Shown here piece after piece: positions 24,961 to 37,000 of a stretch of DNA of 64,000 bases. The first letter of the stretch is position 1. Each line of letters starts with the position of its first letter. A model generated the notes under the pieces. It made no database searches. It was not told the origin of the DNA and was given only the letters and a program-made list of their open reading frames with translations. Position numbers and translations under genes: made by a program. The stretch is taken from the NCBI RefSeq assembly GCF_029784165.1, contig NC_073696.1:24435530-24499529 (forward strand), in the 5' to 3' direction. The stretch comes from Wyeomyia smithii (taxonomy: Eukaryota; Arthropoda; Insecta; Diptera; Culicidae).

Positions 24961-27900
24961 GCTCAAGATTTACTTTAAAAATAATTCTCACGCTCATACC
25001 AAATGGTCCTTACAAATGAATGCCAATAAACGAACTCAATCATTTTACCATATCGACCCATGTCGATTATCAATGCAATTCACGGTATTTTGGTATTTTG
25101 TGCTGTGACTTAACCGCAAGTCTATTCCATGTAGATATGAAATGATTAATCTATTAGTACAGATGTACCTAAGTGAAATCCACTTCTCACTAACGTGTCG
25201 GCTTTTACGGCGTACCAATATCAGGGTTGATATTTGTTGACACTCTTGAGTGAAAGTGAAAAAAAGCATCCATAAACGTTATTTTTTTACCACCTTTTCA
25301 GAGTTATCCTTTCTCGCTTTTTGCATGGAAGTGAACTGTCAAAACACCTCATTATATTTCATGCGATGGAAGCAAGACAACAAAATCAGTTTATCAGTTA
25401 ACGAAGATTGTCAAGGCATCGGTCAGTGTCAGTGAAAAAGTGTTTCGGTGAGGTTCATTTTGGTTGAGTGGACTGTTTGTTTTTCTTTTTCGCTTTGAAG
25501 TGAAGATCATTTGGTTGGATTTGTCGTCAAATTTTATTCCGTAACCGTGAACGATGCGCGCGATCTATTTCATCTGAGTATAACAGCACGTTACTAGGAC
25601 GAAAATCTAGTGTATCTGAAAGAGTGCTGCGATCATTGGAAGTGAAAATTGAAAATGATTGGCTGTAATTTTCGAAGAATTTTGCTGGGGAAAATGACTT
25701 TTATCAGCACTGACCAATATACCTCTCTATCCGGACCGTTGCCGCCTACTTGGACTGAACACTCTAAAATACCGCCGCAGCTTACAGCACGCTGTATGTT
25801 TTCCAGAACAAACTTTGGCTGTTATGAACCTGCTGTGTTTAGTGTGAGAACCTTTACGAATGTCGAATATTTTTTTGAGTATGGTGAGCCTAGTCACATT
25901 TTTAAACATAGGATAGCTAAGACTAGACACTTTTAATTTTCATTAAGACATATTATCAGATGATTTTCTCAAAAATACAAAATTAATAAATAAATGAAGC
26001 TTAGATAAAAAAAGAATGTCAGAATTTTTTTGAATTTTCCGAAAAATAACATAAAACAAATCTCCAGCTTCAAGAAAAATCGAAATCAGAAAGTCAAAGA
26101 GTCAAAATTTGTAAAGGTCAATTTCAGAAATATCTCATTAAAAATTATACTTCAAATCTCGTTTCAATGAAAATTGACTTTGCGAAAACTTCCAAGTTTA
26201 TGGCCTTCAACAAAAACGTTTTCCAACATAGTTTAAGCTAATATACGATTTCTTCACCTCCTCCAAGCTGCTTACTAATCATCGCGGTTAACCAGCAACC
26301 AACATCCACAATTACCAAAAATTACGCCATTTTATAAACATTGGCACATTCGTGGTTTTATCAGTTAGTTTTTTTTCCTAAAGAAAAAAAAACAGCTCCC
26401 AAAATTATCACCAATTCAAATGCCACACCCGTATTTTTATTCCGGGCTCAGTTGCCGCATATGGTGCGGTACTTTTCTGGTCCTCCGAATCTAGTTCTCG
26501 TCTGGTGGAAGAATTTTTCGTCACCACCAGTGCTGGTGGCACACGATATTCTCATATGCATGCAAATGACGGTTGCCAACTGGCAATAGAATGTGCCGCG
26601 TGTGTGTGAGTCTCTGTAGAGAGTCAGTAGATAAAGAGTTAGCGACAGCAGGCTGCCAGTATCTGCGGTTGTCTTTTTGCGGAGGGAAATGCAAATTTTA
26701 TTTTGAATAAATTGTCACTTGTTTGACAGTTGAGAAGATAAGCATTCGCGAACATTGTGTCGCGCAAGGAAGTAATGAAAATAATATATCAATTCTCGTT
26801 AAAATAAGCTCGCTTTTTTGTTGATCCATTTATTTTTCCCCTCCTTGGCAATCATTTGCACTATATTGACTTCTATTGAGATAGCGCAGTGTTCGATAGA
26901 ATTTGTTTGCACAACAATTTACATTTTCATCGAGTATGGATGGAGCAGCTGTGGCATCGCCTTCCATTTGCATTGGCTCCCACGCTGCGCGCCACTTTCT
27001 TGGGTGCCAGCTAGCTATTGTATGTATGCGGAATTTCCGGCGCAGTTGCAAGACGATTAACATAAGCAAATAATGCTCGGTGTTGTTACTCCACGGTTGC
27101 TGTAGTTGCGGTCTCGGTTCTCAATTTCCACCGACAGAATTAATATTGACACTCGCCAAGCGGGAAGCGGAATCTGCGATTAGTTTCGTTGCTGGGGGGG
27201 GGGAGGAGGAGACAAGCGATGGGGAAACTTTCTATTTATGTATGGTACGGCTCTTGGTGTGGAACTAGATTATCCCGCCGCTGTTGGCAGCGCTAGCTAG
27301 CCAGAAACCAAATCGTGCAATAGAGCGCTACTATTTTGCAGAGAATCTAAAATTGGTACAAATTAATTCGATGTAGTACACGATGGCAATCCAGCGCAAA
27401 TTGATAGCTTTTTCAGCGGTTTATAGCGGTGATATTGACATTTCTCAAATAGGATGTGCTTTCCGAGTGCGGTGTATTGTTGAATGTGATCGAATATTTG
27501 AATTAATGAAAAATATCCAGTTTTATTGTCAAGTATTTCATACTTTGTTTGTTGGACGTCACTCTGCAACTAAACAAAAACGAATGGCGTTTTTTAAAAG
27601 TTGCCATTTTATGCAGACTAGAAACTGCGAAGCTGAACTACGGCACACATGAATTCTTAATGAATTGAGATGAGATGTAATCACAACATTCGAGCGCATT
27701 CCCACACAACCGAAAGGAAGGAAAACGTCAGAAACGTTGACTAACACTGGGCAGCAGCAGCAGTATCATAAATATGCATTACGTGAAACTCGCTTCAAGA
27801 CTTACTGCATTCCTAACTCTTAACCTGCGGTGGCGTAAGTCAGATGTCTGACTAAATGTGCAGTGCATTGGAATTGATTATAGTTGAAGCTTTAAAGGAA

Positions 27901-27985
27901 ACTCTCATTCAAAATTTATGTTCTAAGAAGTGAAGCGATTAGAATACTGAATGTAATTCAAGTAATTCGACAGCAGCAGCATCAT
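24961..27985. other. unique noncoding DNA
   Basis: No convincing gene or element. A poly-G/GA tract is at about 27190-27210. Open frames of 60-95 codons occur but lack motifs and start context. Possibly host intergenic or intronic. Confidence 0.5.
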
Positions 27986-27989
27986 CCAT

Positions 27990-28203
27990 CATTATTCATT
28001 TTTTTTGCATCATTTTTACTCCAGCTTTGATGTTGGCATCATTTGTGGTAACATTTTTGGTATCGTTAGTGATATCATTTTTGGCGTTATTTTTGTCATT
28101 ATATTTTTCATCATTTTTGCATCAATTTTGAGTCATTTTCGCATCTTTTCACACCATGGTTTCATCGTTTTTGGCATCTCATCTGGCATCATTTCGACTC
28201 CAT
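27990..28203. repeat. degenerate TTTTGGCATCAT array, part 1
   Basis: Many imperfect copies of CATCATTTTTGGCATCATTT-like words, 9-15 bp spacing. Continues after the LINE insertion at 29580. Confidence 0.8.
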
Positions 28204-29579
28204 TTTTTTTTAAGAGGGGGATTTGTTAGTAGCTTAAGTATTTATGATAAATATTAGTAAATAATGAGTATGTGTGTCCAATCACAAATGGTGACTTCTC
28301 AACACTGTTAAAAATTTGTAATTTTAATTGTTAGGGTTTGTTTGCTTTCGCAATTAGGACTTATCGTTCGTAGGGATTAAAACCTACTTGTGAGAAAAGG
28401 GCGAGTAAACTTATAACTAACTTAATTGCTAACTTATTGGCTATAAAGAGAGCTTATTGTAGCAATTAAGGATTGCAACGATTTTTGTCGAAAATTGCTA
28501 ATAATTTTATTTGACATAGCTTCTAATGGTTCAACACCAGTTAGTCTATGTAATTCGAGTGTACCAAACCAAGAAGGACGCTTCAGAATCATTTTCAGAA
28601 TTTTATTCTGAATCCTTTGGAGCGTTTTCTTCCTTGTTGAACAGCAACTTAACCAGATCGGTACTGCATGAAGCATTGCTGGTCTAAAAATTTGTTTGTA
28701 AATCAAAAGTTTGTTCTTTAAACAAAGTTTAGAACTCCTGTTGATGAGAGGATATAAACATCTCGTATATTTGATGCCCTTGGCTTGTATACTCTCAATG
28801 TGCTCTTTGAAAATAAGTTTTTTTCTCGTAAATTAGTCCCAAGTACCTAACCTTGTCAGACCAACTTAAAATAACCCCATTCATCTTGACAACGTGATTA
28901 TTGTTTGGCTTGTGGAAAGAAGCCCTAGTCTTATGAGGAAAAATTATCATTTGAGTTTTAGAAGCAGTGGGAGAGATTTTCCACTTTTGCAAGTGGGAAG
29001 AAAAAAATCTAAACTTTTCTGCAATCGACTGCATATGACACGAAGGCTTTTTCCTTTTACGGAAGAGCTTGTGTCATCGCAGAACAATGACTTTGTGCAG
29101 CCTGGAGGCAAATCAGGAAGATCTGAGGTGAATATGTTGTACAGGACTGGGCCCAAGATAGAACCTTGAGGCACACCTGCTATGACAGGAAATCTATCAG
29201 ATTTTGAATTCTGATAGACAACCTGCACAGTTCGATCAGTAAGATAATTTTTTAAAATTTTGACTAGGAAAATTGGAAAATTAAAAGTTTGCAATTTCGC
29301 AATCAAACCTTTATGCCAAACACTGTCGAATGCTTTTTCTATGTCTAAAAGAGCAGCTCCAGTGGAATAACCTTCAGATTTGTTAGCTCGTATCATATTA
29401 GTAACTCTGAGCAATTGATGAGTAGTGGAATGCCCATGGCGAAATCCAAACTGTTCATTTGCAAAAATTGAATTTTCGTTGATGTGTGACATCATTTTGT
29501 TAAGAATAATTCTCTCAAACAGTTTACTTATTGAAGAAACCAAACTGATTGGTCGATAACTTGAAACTTCAGCTGGATC
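28204..29579 (-). mobile_element. 5'-truncated jockey-clade (Juan-like) LINE
   Basis: The minus strand encodes the reverse-transcriptase part of a non-LTR element. From about 29560 downward: SYRPISLVSSISKLFERI, FGFRHGHSTTHQLLRV, ALLDIEKAFDSVWHKGL, AGVPQGSILGPVLYN and FCDDT in place of the catalytic FADDT. A frameshift lies near 29030 and another near 28795. The C-terminal part reads IFRPAMLHAVPIWLSCC and IQNKILKMIL. The 5' end is cut within RT at about 29578. The 3' end is followed by a run of T's (about 28204-28211), that is a poly(A) tail on the minus strand. Dead copy. It interrupts the TTTTGGCATCAT array. Confidence 0.87.
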
Positions 29580-30433
29580 ATTATTTTCGCATCATTTTTG
29601 CATTATTATCGCGTCGTTTCGTTTCGCATCGTTTTCGCGTCATTTTTGCATTATTTAAGCATCGTTTTCGCGTCATTTTTGCATCATGTTTGCAACATTT
29701 TTGGCATCATTTTCACTCAATTTTTTGGAATCAGTTTTGGCATCAAATTTAGCACCATTTCTGGCATCACTTTAGCATCGTTTTCGCCATAATTTTTTGA
29801 ATCAGTTTTGGCGTTATTTCAGGCATAATTTTTTCATTATTTTTGCTCTATTTTAATTCTATTTTAGTAGCAGTTTTGGCATCATTTGTGTCATCATTTT
29901 TCGGTGTAATTTTTGTATCATTTCTGGCATCTCTTCTGGTATCATTTTTACTACTTTTTTTGTCATCGTTTTCACTCATTTTTTTAAAATTATTTGAGGC
30001 ATCAGTTTTGGCATCACTTTTGCATCGTTTTTGTAATCATTTTTGAAATCAGTTTTGGCATTAGTTTTGCTTTATTTCAACTCCATTTTTGCAGCAGTTT
30101 TGGCACCATTTGTGTCATCATTTTTCGGTTTCACTTTTGACATCATGTTTACATAAATGTTGACATTATTTTCAGCATCATTTAGGCATCATTTTCGCAT
30201 CACGTTTGCATCACTTTTGCATTATTTCTGGCATCTCTTCTGGTATCATTTTTATTTTTGGCATCATTTTTGAACTATTTTTGACATCATTTTTGCTTAG
30301 TTACCATAATTTTTTGTATCATTCCTGCATCACGTTTGCATCATTCTTGCGTCCTTTCCGCATTATTTTTTTGATCGTTTTTGCATAATTTTTGTAAAAT
30401 TTCTACATAATTTTAGCAACATTTTGGCGCAAC
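29580..30433. repeat. degenerate TTTTGGCATCAT array, part 2
   Basis: Same word family as 27990-28203, about 850 bp, including GCATCGTTTTCGCGTCATTT variants. Frequent in-phase TTT gives spurious hydrophobic open frames. Confidence 0.85.
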
Positions 30434-30440
30434 ATTTCAA

Positions 30441-30767
30441 CACAGACAAACAGATGTGCCTCTTCGAAAAAAAAATCCTGGAAAATCTTCGTCCTTATGT
30501 GGAACGTTACACTCATGCGCCATCATGTGAGCTTCTTGCCTGCTAACTTAATTTCGTAAAACGGTTTTTGTCTTTGCTAATGGGTGTGCACGCTTGCTTA
30601 AATCAACACAATAGGTATTACTGATGGTTTTTGTCTTTGATAATGAAATGGAATGCTTGCTTATAGCGACACTAGCGGCATTATTGCCCACTAAGAAAAA
30701 TTTCAAAGTTATCGTTATTTTTCTGGTCGAGGAAATCGTCAACGAGTGGCACCTCTCTTTGTCTGTG
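30441..30767. mobile_element. 327-bp nonautonomous DNA transposon with TSD
   Basis: Terminal inverted repeats: CACAGACAAACAGATGTGCC at the left and, on the opposite strand, CACAGACAAAGAGAGGTGCC at the right. Flanked by the 7-bp direct repeat ATTTCAA (30434-30440 and 30768-30774). Inside are two near-repeats 64 bp apart starting GGTTTTTGTCTTTG (about 30561 and 30625). No coding. Size and TSD suggest an hAT- or P-like class, unproven. Confidence 0.85.
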
Positions 30768-30774
30768 ATTTCAA

Positions 30775-31240
30775 TGTCGCTTTTTGCATAATTTTTGTAA
30801 CATTTCTTCTGAATTTATGCAACTATTTTACAACATTTTCGCAACAATTTTAGAACATTTTTGCATTTATTTCCCGACATCTGTGCAATTTTTTTGCAAC
30901 ATTTCATAATATTTTTGTATTATTTTTGCAACATTTTTTAATATATTGCAAGCGTGTGTAACGTTTCTGCAACATTTTTACATAATTTTTGCAACATATG
31001 TGCGTCAATTTGGCGTAGTTTTCTGCATAGTTTTTGCAACATTTTGTAACATTTCTGCAACAATTTTGAATAATTTTTGTAACACAATTTTTGCAACATT
31101 CTTGCGTCGTCTAATCCTTGCTTATTGCATGTTTTAGCAACGTTTTGCAAAACTTTGTCCAATTTTTGCGTCATTTTAGCGTTGCTTTTTACATTTGCAA
31201 ATTTTTGCAACATTTTGTAACATTTATGCATTTTTTAAGT
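30775..31240. repeat. degenerate TTTTGCAACATT array, part 3
   Basis: Imperfect copies of TTTTTGCAACATTTT-like words, a variant of the array to the left. The reverse strand gives a spurious KMLQK-rich open frame. Confidence 0.8.
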
Positions 31241-31469
31241 GTGAAAAAAATTAATGAAAAGAAGAGTCAGTATGTGTTGACGAGTGTCAAACTGGTGGAT
31301 TATGTGCAAGAGCGGCCTCCAGTCATTGGGCCGAACCACACATTCTGCGCCTGTCGATGATGCTGCGGATGGTAACGTATGCAGTAAAAGTTTTCATGGG
31401 TTTATCTTCACAAGCACTTACGAAACTATCCATGCAGTATCAATCGTAGTAACCCATGAGTCAGCAGAA

Positions 31470-31951
31470 AAAAATTGACAGCTGTATCAGTCGAACTCTA
31501 ACCGTGGTTGTGAAAACAAAGAAGCTACTCCCTTCAGAAGTGTGCGCGTTCAAAGAACGGTACCCCGTCGCGTCGGGAACGGACCTGGTAAACAATGACG
31601 TGGTGGCAGCGCCTGAATAAGATGGTCAAGTCGATTTTACCGGCAAATCGCGACGTGACGATGGTGATGGACCACGAGACCTATCTCATCCTGACCGGCA
31701 ACGACTGGCAGGGCACTTCGTATTTTACTTCCCCCTCGAAGCAAGTGAGCTCTGAGGCGAAGTTGATTTCACACACCTAGTTCCCCAGGAACATGCTGCG
31801 GTGGCTGACGATCAGCGAGAAATGGATATTAAAGCCGCTCTTCTTTCACCCCGGACTGGCCGTGAATGGGAATATAAATAGAAGGAAGTGCCTGCCGGAA
31901 GTAGCATCGTTCATCAAGAAATACCATACCAAGGATGTAGACGTTTTTGAC
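31470..31951 (+). pseudogene. DD37-type mariner transposase, 5' part of split copy
   Basis: Plus-strand residues VTMVMDHETYLILTGNDWQG, ISEKWILKPLFFHPGLAVN and CLPEVASFIKKYH match the central catalytic region of Tc1/mariner transposases (first aspartate in the MD(D/H)ETY motif; SEKG.S.P.F...GLAVN; CL..V..FI.K). A stop separates two stretches at about 31778. The homology breaks off in codons for VDVF at about 31951, just before the second catalytic aspartate, and resumes at about 34250. The N-terminal half is too decayed to place. Confidence 0.75.
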
Positions 31952-32300
31952 GTAGGACTACGTCTAACCGCACTATATCAAGATACATTCCGCGGAAACT
32001 AAAACCAAGATGTAACGTCGGAATGAAAGATTTCAAACGGTTATACTGAAGTAACCACATGATGGATCACAATAATCAATATGTCGTTGGATTTATAAAA
32101 TGATGGACAATTTTGTGATTCTTCAATTTTCATTATCACTTCACTGTTAAACAGTGAAAATTGAATAAAAGTTTCAAGGTAGAATTTTCACCAACAATGT
32201 ACCAATCATAAGCGAGCACGCCTGGCACAGACTTCATGAATAGACACCAACTGCCTGCTGAGATATCCTGCAGTGGCAAAAAAATTGACAGAATATCCCC

Positions 32301-32612
32301 GTGCCAATAGGTCAACTAATGTTAGCTTCCATGAGCCTAGACTATTTTGATGTCTTGAAGGTGAAGCTTTTTCGGAGAGTTCGTAACCACCTCCACTATC
32401 AGACAGTATTACGTTCTGCTGTTAATAAATATGTTAATGTTAATAAAACTGATGTCTTGAAAGAGAATATGATGGCACAGGCAACAGTAATGCACCGAAC
32501 AATGTATGAACAGAGCGCTGGTTACCCGTCGTCTATCTGTGCAGATAAACTCGATATTCATTTTTGTGCAGTCAAGCCAAGTGGAATCTACATTGCCGCT
32601 GTTGACGCATAG
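32301..32612 (+). CDS. small unrecognised open frame
   Basis: A 103-codon frame starting at an ATG and ending TAG, inside the 2.3-kb insertion. Residues include HRTMYEQSAGYPSS and a cysteine/histidine-containing stretch, but I recognise no family, signal peptide or membrane segment. It may be a fragment of a TE protein or chance. Confidence 0.2.
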   Translation: MPIGQLMLASMSLDYFDVLKVKLFRRVRNHLHYQTVLRSAVNKYVNVNKTDVLKENMMAQATVMHRTMYEQSAGYPSSICADKLDIHFCAVKPSGIYIAAVDA

Positions 32613-33532
32613 TGGGGCAAGGAAGACAATCGAATTGCCGTTTGAATTGTCTTCTTCTTCTTGTTTCGTATAGCAGCAAATATCAGAATTCAATATGATT
32701 TTTCGGGTGCCGCAAAATACGCTGCGCCGCCGGGGACAACAAAATGCGTTATTTATTTTTGAACTCTTCACTCTGCTTTTTTCAGATTTATTCAAATAAC
32801 TGAATATAGGATATTAAAAGACAGTAGAAAACCAAAATGCTCCATACAGATTTTTGAATTGGTAGTTAAACGAGCTGTACTGATGATTATATTTTACTAG
32901 CTAAATGAATTTAGTCCAATATGACAATACTAGTTGCATCCCACGGTGGCGGTATAGAAGAAAACCAAATCCATTTCATCTTGATATTAGAGTTCCGACA
33001 TTAGTATTTGTATTTTTCAATTGAATTTTTTTTTGAATTAGCATTTGTAAGAAAATATTACTTTCCATAACTTTACTTGTAATTGAACAACGCTATGCAA
33101 ACATTAATCGCTGAGGCTAATGTTGTGCATCACTCTAGCCCAGTTTATTTTCAAAAATAACGGACATATAACTATCAAATATGGTATCTTCGTTGTTTTT
33201 TGGTATCTTGAAACTGATCAATTTTTTTCTGATTGATTCTGTATACTGATGAAACGTTTAACGTTTTCTATGTCAATTTCAAATTTTCTGTGAATATACA
33301 TTTTCTACTAAAACTGTAATTCGTTATCGATATATTTTCTACGAGCTTGTAACTGCAGGAAAAAAATTTATGTGACATCTTTGCCGCTTTGTGATCGGTG
33401 AGTGAGCCAACTTCAAAATAGATATAGAAGGAAGTTTAATTTCTACTACATCGTACTCAATTAACTATTTCATAGAAGGTTGCCTTTTCGCGTAATTAAG
33501 AAAATTCGCTGTATTAGAATGAAAGGTATTTA

Positions 33533-33782
33533 TCAATGGTCTAGAAACCAAATTTAGGGGGAAATTTGGGTCTAGAGCTCTATAGCAATATTTCAGGGTA
33601 ACCAAAATTTTTGATGCTATCAAGTTTCTTACTTTTTTATTTTTGTAGATAGAAAACCTTGTTCTAAAATTTTATAGCTCCAGTAATTTTAAGTAACTTT
33701 GTAAAAAAAGTTTTTCTCTAAAACATTGCCATAGAGCTTTAGACCCAAATTTCCCCATAAATTTAGTTTCTGGACCATTGTG
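33533..33782. repeat. 250-bp hairpin element (MITE-like)
   Basis: Arms at 33533-33589 and 33725-33782 are imperfect reverse complements; the tips are CAATGGTCTAGAAACCAAAT and ATTTAGTTTCTGGACCATTG. The shared core is AAATTTGGGTCTAGAGCTCT on the left arm. The middle is AT-rich and noncoding. No clear target duplication. Confidence 0.75.
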
Positions 33783-34249
33783 AATGTTAAAGCGAATGTT
33801 TTTTCTTCTAAGATAGAGTGCTGCAAAGAAATAATCAAAATACAGACCCCGTTCGATTTTGGCAACACGCCAGAATTTTTTCTGTTGCCAAAATCGAACC
33901 ATGCCAAAAATGAACGGTTCTCTTTTCATGTCTTTTTTGACTTTTTAAGTGGTCAAAGACGACCTTAATAGTAGAAATGGCCACCAATGAACTAGTTTCA
34001 GTTCCAAGTGGTTTGAGTTGTCGCATGATGAATTTGGGCTGACGACCTAGATACTTGATATTACCACCCGAACCAAAATACTTTCCTTTTGGAAGATGTT
34101 GAGCTTAAATTGGTTAAAATAAATCAAGCAAACTACAAAAGTAAAACGAGCTCAAATCAAACATCTTCAAAATAAAAATAAAAATATAAAATTATTGTAG
34201 TCCTACGTCAACTATGCAGTCGTGTCTTGGATACCACCCTCCTACTATT

Positions 34250-34450
34250 TTTTTTTTTGGCCGGATCTGGCGTCGAAGCGATCGTTGGAGGAGAAGAAGT
34301 GGCTGAATATCGATGTGGTACCCCAGTTTGCGAACCCGCTCAACGTCACTCAAGTTGCGTCCCATCGAGGTTTTCCGAGCAAACCTTGAATGTAAGATCT
34401 ACTCCAACAATTTTGTCGTGAAAACTGAGAGCAATTGATAAATAAAACAA
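34250..34450 (+). pseudogene. DD37-type mariner transposase, 3' part of split copy
   Basis: Residues in two plus frames, PDLASK, KKWLNIDVVPQFANPLN, LRPIEVF and IYSNNFVVKTES, match the C-terminal catalytic end of mariner transposases (WPDLASAHYA...; VPK..NPPN.PQ.RPIE.FW). It continues exactly where the 31470-31951 fragment stops, so both come from one insertion. Confidence 0.7.
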
Positions 34451-34799
34451 GGGAAAACTCAAAAACATACCTAAACGCAAGTTTTCGGTAAACTGCCGGA
34501 AGGCCGCTCGAAAGGGCGTAGATTGTTTTTGCAAGTGAGCTAACACAATTACCTTCCATGGGAAATTTATCAAATTGTCTGTCTTAGTAGATCCTCGACA
34601 CCCATGTACAGCGGATGAGTGCTTTTGTTAAACGAATGCAACGTTGCGCGGAAAGTTCGAATCGCAGGGAGCAAAACCAAATGTTCCACAGTAGTTAGGG
34701 AAAGTTCGGAACGAGGAGCTGGTTTTTGATGAAGGACTCACCGAAATTAGCGATGTCACCCAGTGAAAAATCATGCCGAAAACATCAGTCTAGGAATCA
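34451..34799. other. no recognisable feature
   Basis: Short stretch between the mariner remnant and the CR1-like LINE. It may include 3' flank of the mariner and the 5' end of the LINE; neither boundary is visible. Confidence 0.4.
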
Positions 34800-34874
34800 G
34801 GTTAGTGGAATTGACTTTATTACAAAAGGTGTGATCAATTCTCTACCCAAGGTCCGCGACACGACCAATCCGGC

Positions 34875-34928
34875 TAAGTAAAAGCCTTGCCTGTCGATGT
34901 ATAAGTAAAAGCCTTGCCTGTCGATGTA
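34875..34928 (+). repeat. 27-bp tandem duplication
   Basis: TAAGTAAAAGCCTTGCCTGT plus CGATGTA, two copies back to back (34875-34901 and 34902-34928). Lies in the presumed 5' untranslated region of the LINE, where tandem repeats often act as promoter units. Confidence 0.85.
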
Positions 34929-35158
34929 TGAGGTTCTTCTTTTTTCGCCACGAACAGTCATCGGGCGTGGACGCGTTTTCATTTCGCTCCGCAATTTAAC
35001 TTGTATTTTTTTTTTTTTTTACACCTTGACGGCGTCGCGAGTGCACGTAAGCAACAATTTATTTATTTATAAACAATCTTTGACCGTCGCGCTACCGCGT
35101 GTATCTAACCTTTTCTCGACAATTCGTACTCGCCGCGTAACAATTTTTAATCAGTGCT

Positions 35159-36328
35159 ATGGAAAAGTGTGGCATAACCAACTGTACTTCGACCGACAAC
35201 CGTTTCCTGTGGAAATGCGAAGGAATATGCAAAAGGCACTTCCACGCTGCCTGCGTAGGAACCCGTAGAAACCAAGAAGAACTACTGCGTTCATTCATGC
35301 TGCCCTTATGCATAGAATGCCAGGAACAGTTCATGGACCAACTCCAACTGAAGAAGCTCATCCAGCACCAGAAAATTTTAACAGAAAGTATTGAATCACA
35401 AATCAAATCAAATCATTCAATAATCAGTCAACTTCCTAAACTGACTGTAACGCACGATACACTGGACAGTATCAATACACTGCTTTCTGAATTGAAGACG
35501 GAAATTAAAAAAGTAAATATCAACACAAACAATGCGTCGGCAAAAACCATAAATCGCATTTCGACGCTGTTCGGCGAACTTGGCCATGACTCCATATCGG
35601 ACATATCGGACATTAGCAAAGAAAACCGGCAGCACACAAAGAACATACAACAGCACCTGGAAAAAGCATTTACTAATATAGAATCAAAAATTGACAATAT
35701 GGAACACCAATTAGAAGCTATACAAAATAAGAAAACAAACTGCAGTACAACGGCGCAGGAACTAATTAATGAATTAAAAGCGCTCAAAGAATCGAATTCA
35801 CTCCAGCCAAAAACAGACAATCATCCCAGTCTGGCTGAAGAACTTCGCCTTCCATTTCCACTTCCAGAATCGGACTCAGAAGAACACCGTACTCCAAATT
35901 TCACATCAGGCTGGCGCCTAATTGGCAATAAAAAAGTATGGAAACGCGACTGGACTGAATATGACGCCAGACAGCGTAAAAGACGCATGCAGGAAAAGCA
36001 AGCAGAAAAGGCCGCTCGTGAACGTATGCAGCAACGCAAACGTCAGCAGGAAAACTCAAACCCTATCAGCATAAGTAACAACACCTATAAACACGGAATA
36101 AACCATTTCGCCTGCAACTCAAAGGAAACTCAAATTGCTGAAATGCCAAAACAACCACTACCCTCGGACAAAGACCTCCTGGCAGCTGCACGCGTTCAAT
36201 TTGCTGGGCCGCCGAATTCAGACATAACATCAAAATTTATAAATTTCCAAAAAGGCGAAACTATCAACCCATATCGGACAGAAAAAATCACAAGAAGGTT
36301 GTATGCAAAGCCACGACCGCAAGGTTGA
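35159..36328 (+). pseudogene. LINE ORF1, N-terminal part (PHD-like finger, coiled coil)
   Basis: A 389-codon frame opening MEKCGITNCTS. Residues 4-60 hold a PHD-like zinc-finger pattern: C-x4-C, then KCEGICKRHFHAAC, then LPLCIEC. PHD fingers are known in ORF1 proteins of CR1-group LINEs. Residues about 60-205 are hydrophilic and heptad-like, a probable coiled coil for trimerisation. Residues about 240-300 are very basic (RQRKRRMQEKQAEKAARE), suited to RNA binding. The final residues before the stop at 36326-36328 are partly arm A sequence: the true ORF1 frame continues at 40003. Function: RNA-binding ribonucleoprotein component. Confidence 0.75.
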
Positions 36329-36555
36329 AGTAGAATACTTTTACAAAAAAGATAACCTGGCTGCTTGCGTGTCAGTCATTTTTTCTAGTAAATAAACGTT
36401 GACCGTTCATTGGCAGTATTGTAATTTCTTTTTGTCTGATATTTTGAATGAAGTTCATTGGATATTTTTAAATTTTGTGCAAATGAGAAGTTGAAGTGCT
36501 GCCGAATTGTAATATGCACATTTAGTACGACATCATTAAACGGGAACGGAACAAA

Positions 36556-36716
36556 GGCTACGGTTATGCAGAACGCGAATGCCGGCGCGATGCGATTCGC
36601 CTTACCGTGGTGAAATGTACAGCTCTTTTTAAGGCGAAGTAGAGCTATACATTTCAACAGATTTCGTCTTGCCGAATCGCATCGCGCCGTTATTTGCGTT
36701 CTGCATGACCGTAGCC
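36556..36716. mobile_element. 161-bp hairpin MITE (GGCTACGG tips) in arm A
   Basis: Near-perfect palindrome: GGCTACGGTTATGCAGAACG at the left and its complement CGTTCTGCATGACCGTAGCC at the right, arms of about 75 bp, flanked by AAA on both sides. The corresponding copy in arm B is 62462-62622. It creates a spurious open frame on the minus strand. Confidence 0.8.
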
Positions 36717-36894
36717 AAACACTAAGCGACGCAAACACGTAATAATAGTCAGAGTATGCATGTAGATGAAGATAATTAACTTTGGATTATAGCGCAAAAC
36801 GAGGAAATATTAACTCTTCAAATAATCATTTGTGTTCTTCAAATTTCAGTTGTTCAATTTAATATCCGTTGAAATGTTTGTTTATTATCTGATG

Positions 36895-37000
36895 ATTAAG
36901 CTCTTATATAGGCCAAATGATGCATTCCTAATTTACTAGGTCCATAACTCTGCCGACCGTGCTTGGGAAAGCGCGGTATAACGACCAATCAGAGGTCGAA
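36895..37000 (-). promoter_or_regulatory. promoter-like module 1 in arm A
   Basis: On the minus strand, an inverted CCAAT box in CGACCTCTGATTGGTCGTTA (about 36980-37000) is followed about 85 nt later by a TATA-like CCTATATAAGAG (36901-36912). The same pair recurs near 39650-39760 and in arm B. Only a sequence signature; activity is unknown. Confidence 0.45.

Larger units (their letters stand above)
31952..34249. mobile_element. 2.3-kb insertion splitting the mariner
   Basis: Both ends carry the same inverted word: TTGACGTAGGACTACGTC near 31949-31966 and GTAGTCCTACGTCAA at about 34198-34212. The right side continues through CAGTCGTGTCTTGGATACC to a T-run at about 34239-34250. The word block at the right end recurs inverted at 63404-63452. 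The interior is mostly noncoding; it contains a 103-codon open frame and a hairpin element. The exact left boundary is uncertain by a few bases. Confidence 0.6.

Noticed and set aside
27990..31240. Hydrophobic or KMLQK-rich open frames in the low-complexity field
   Set aside because: Direct products of TTTTGGCATCAT/TTTTGCAACATT repeats.
36385..36738. 117-codon open frame (and its 222-codon relative at 62440-63108)
   Set aside because: It runs through a hairpin MITE and unconserved flanks; the two copies diverge as DNA, with no sign of protein selection.
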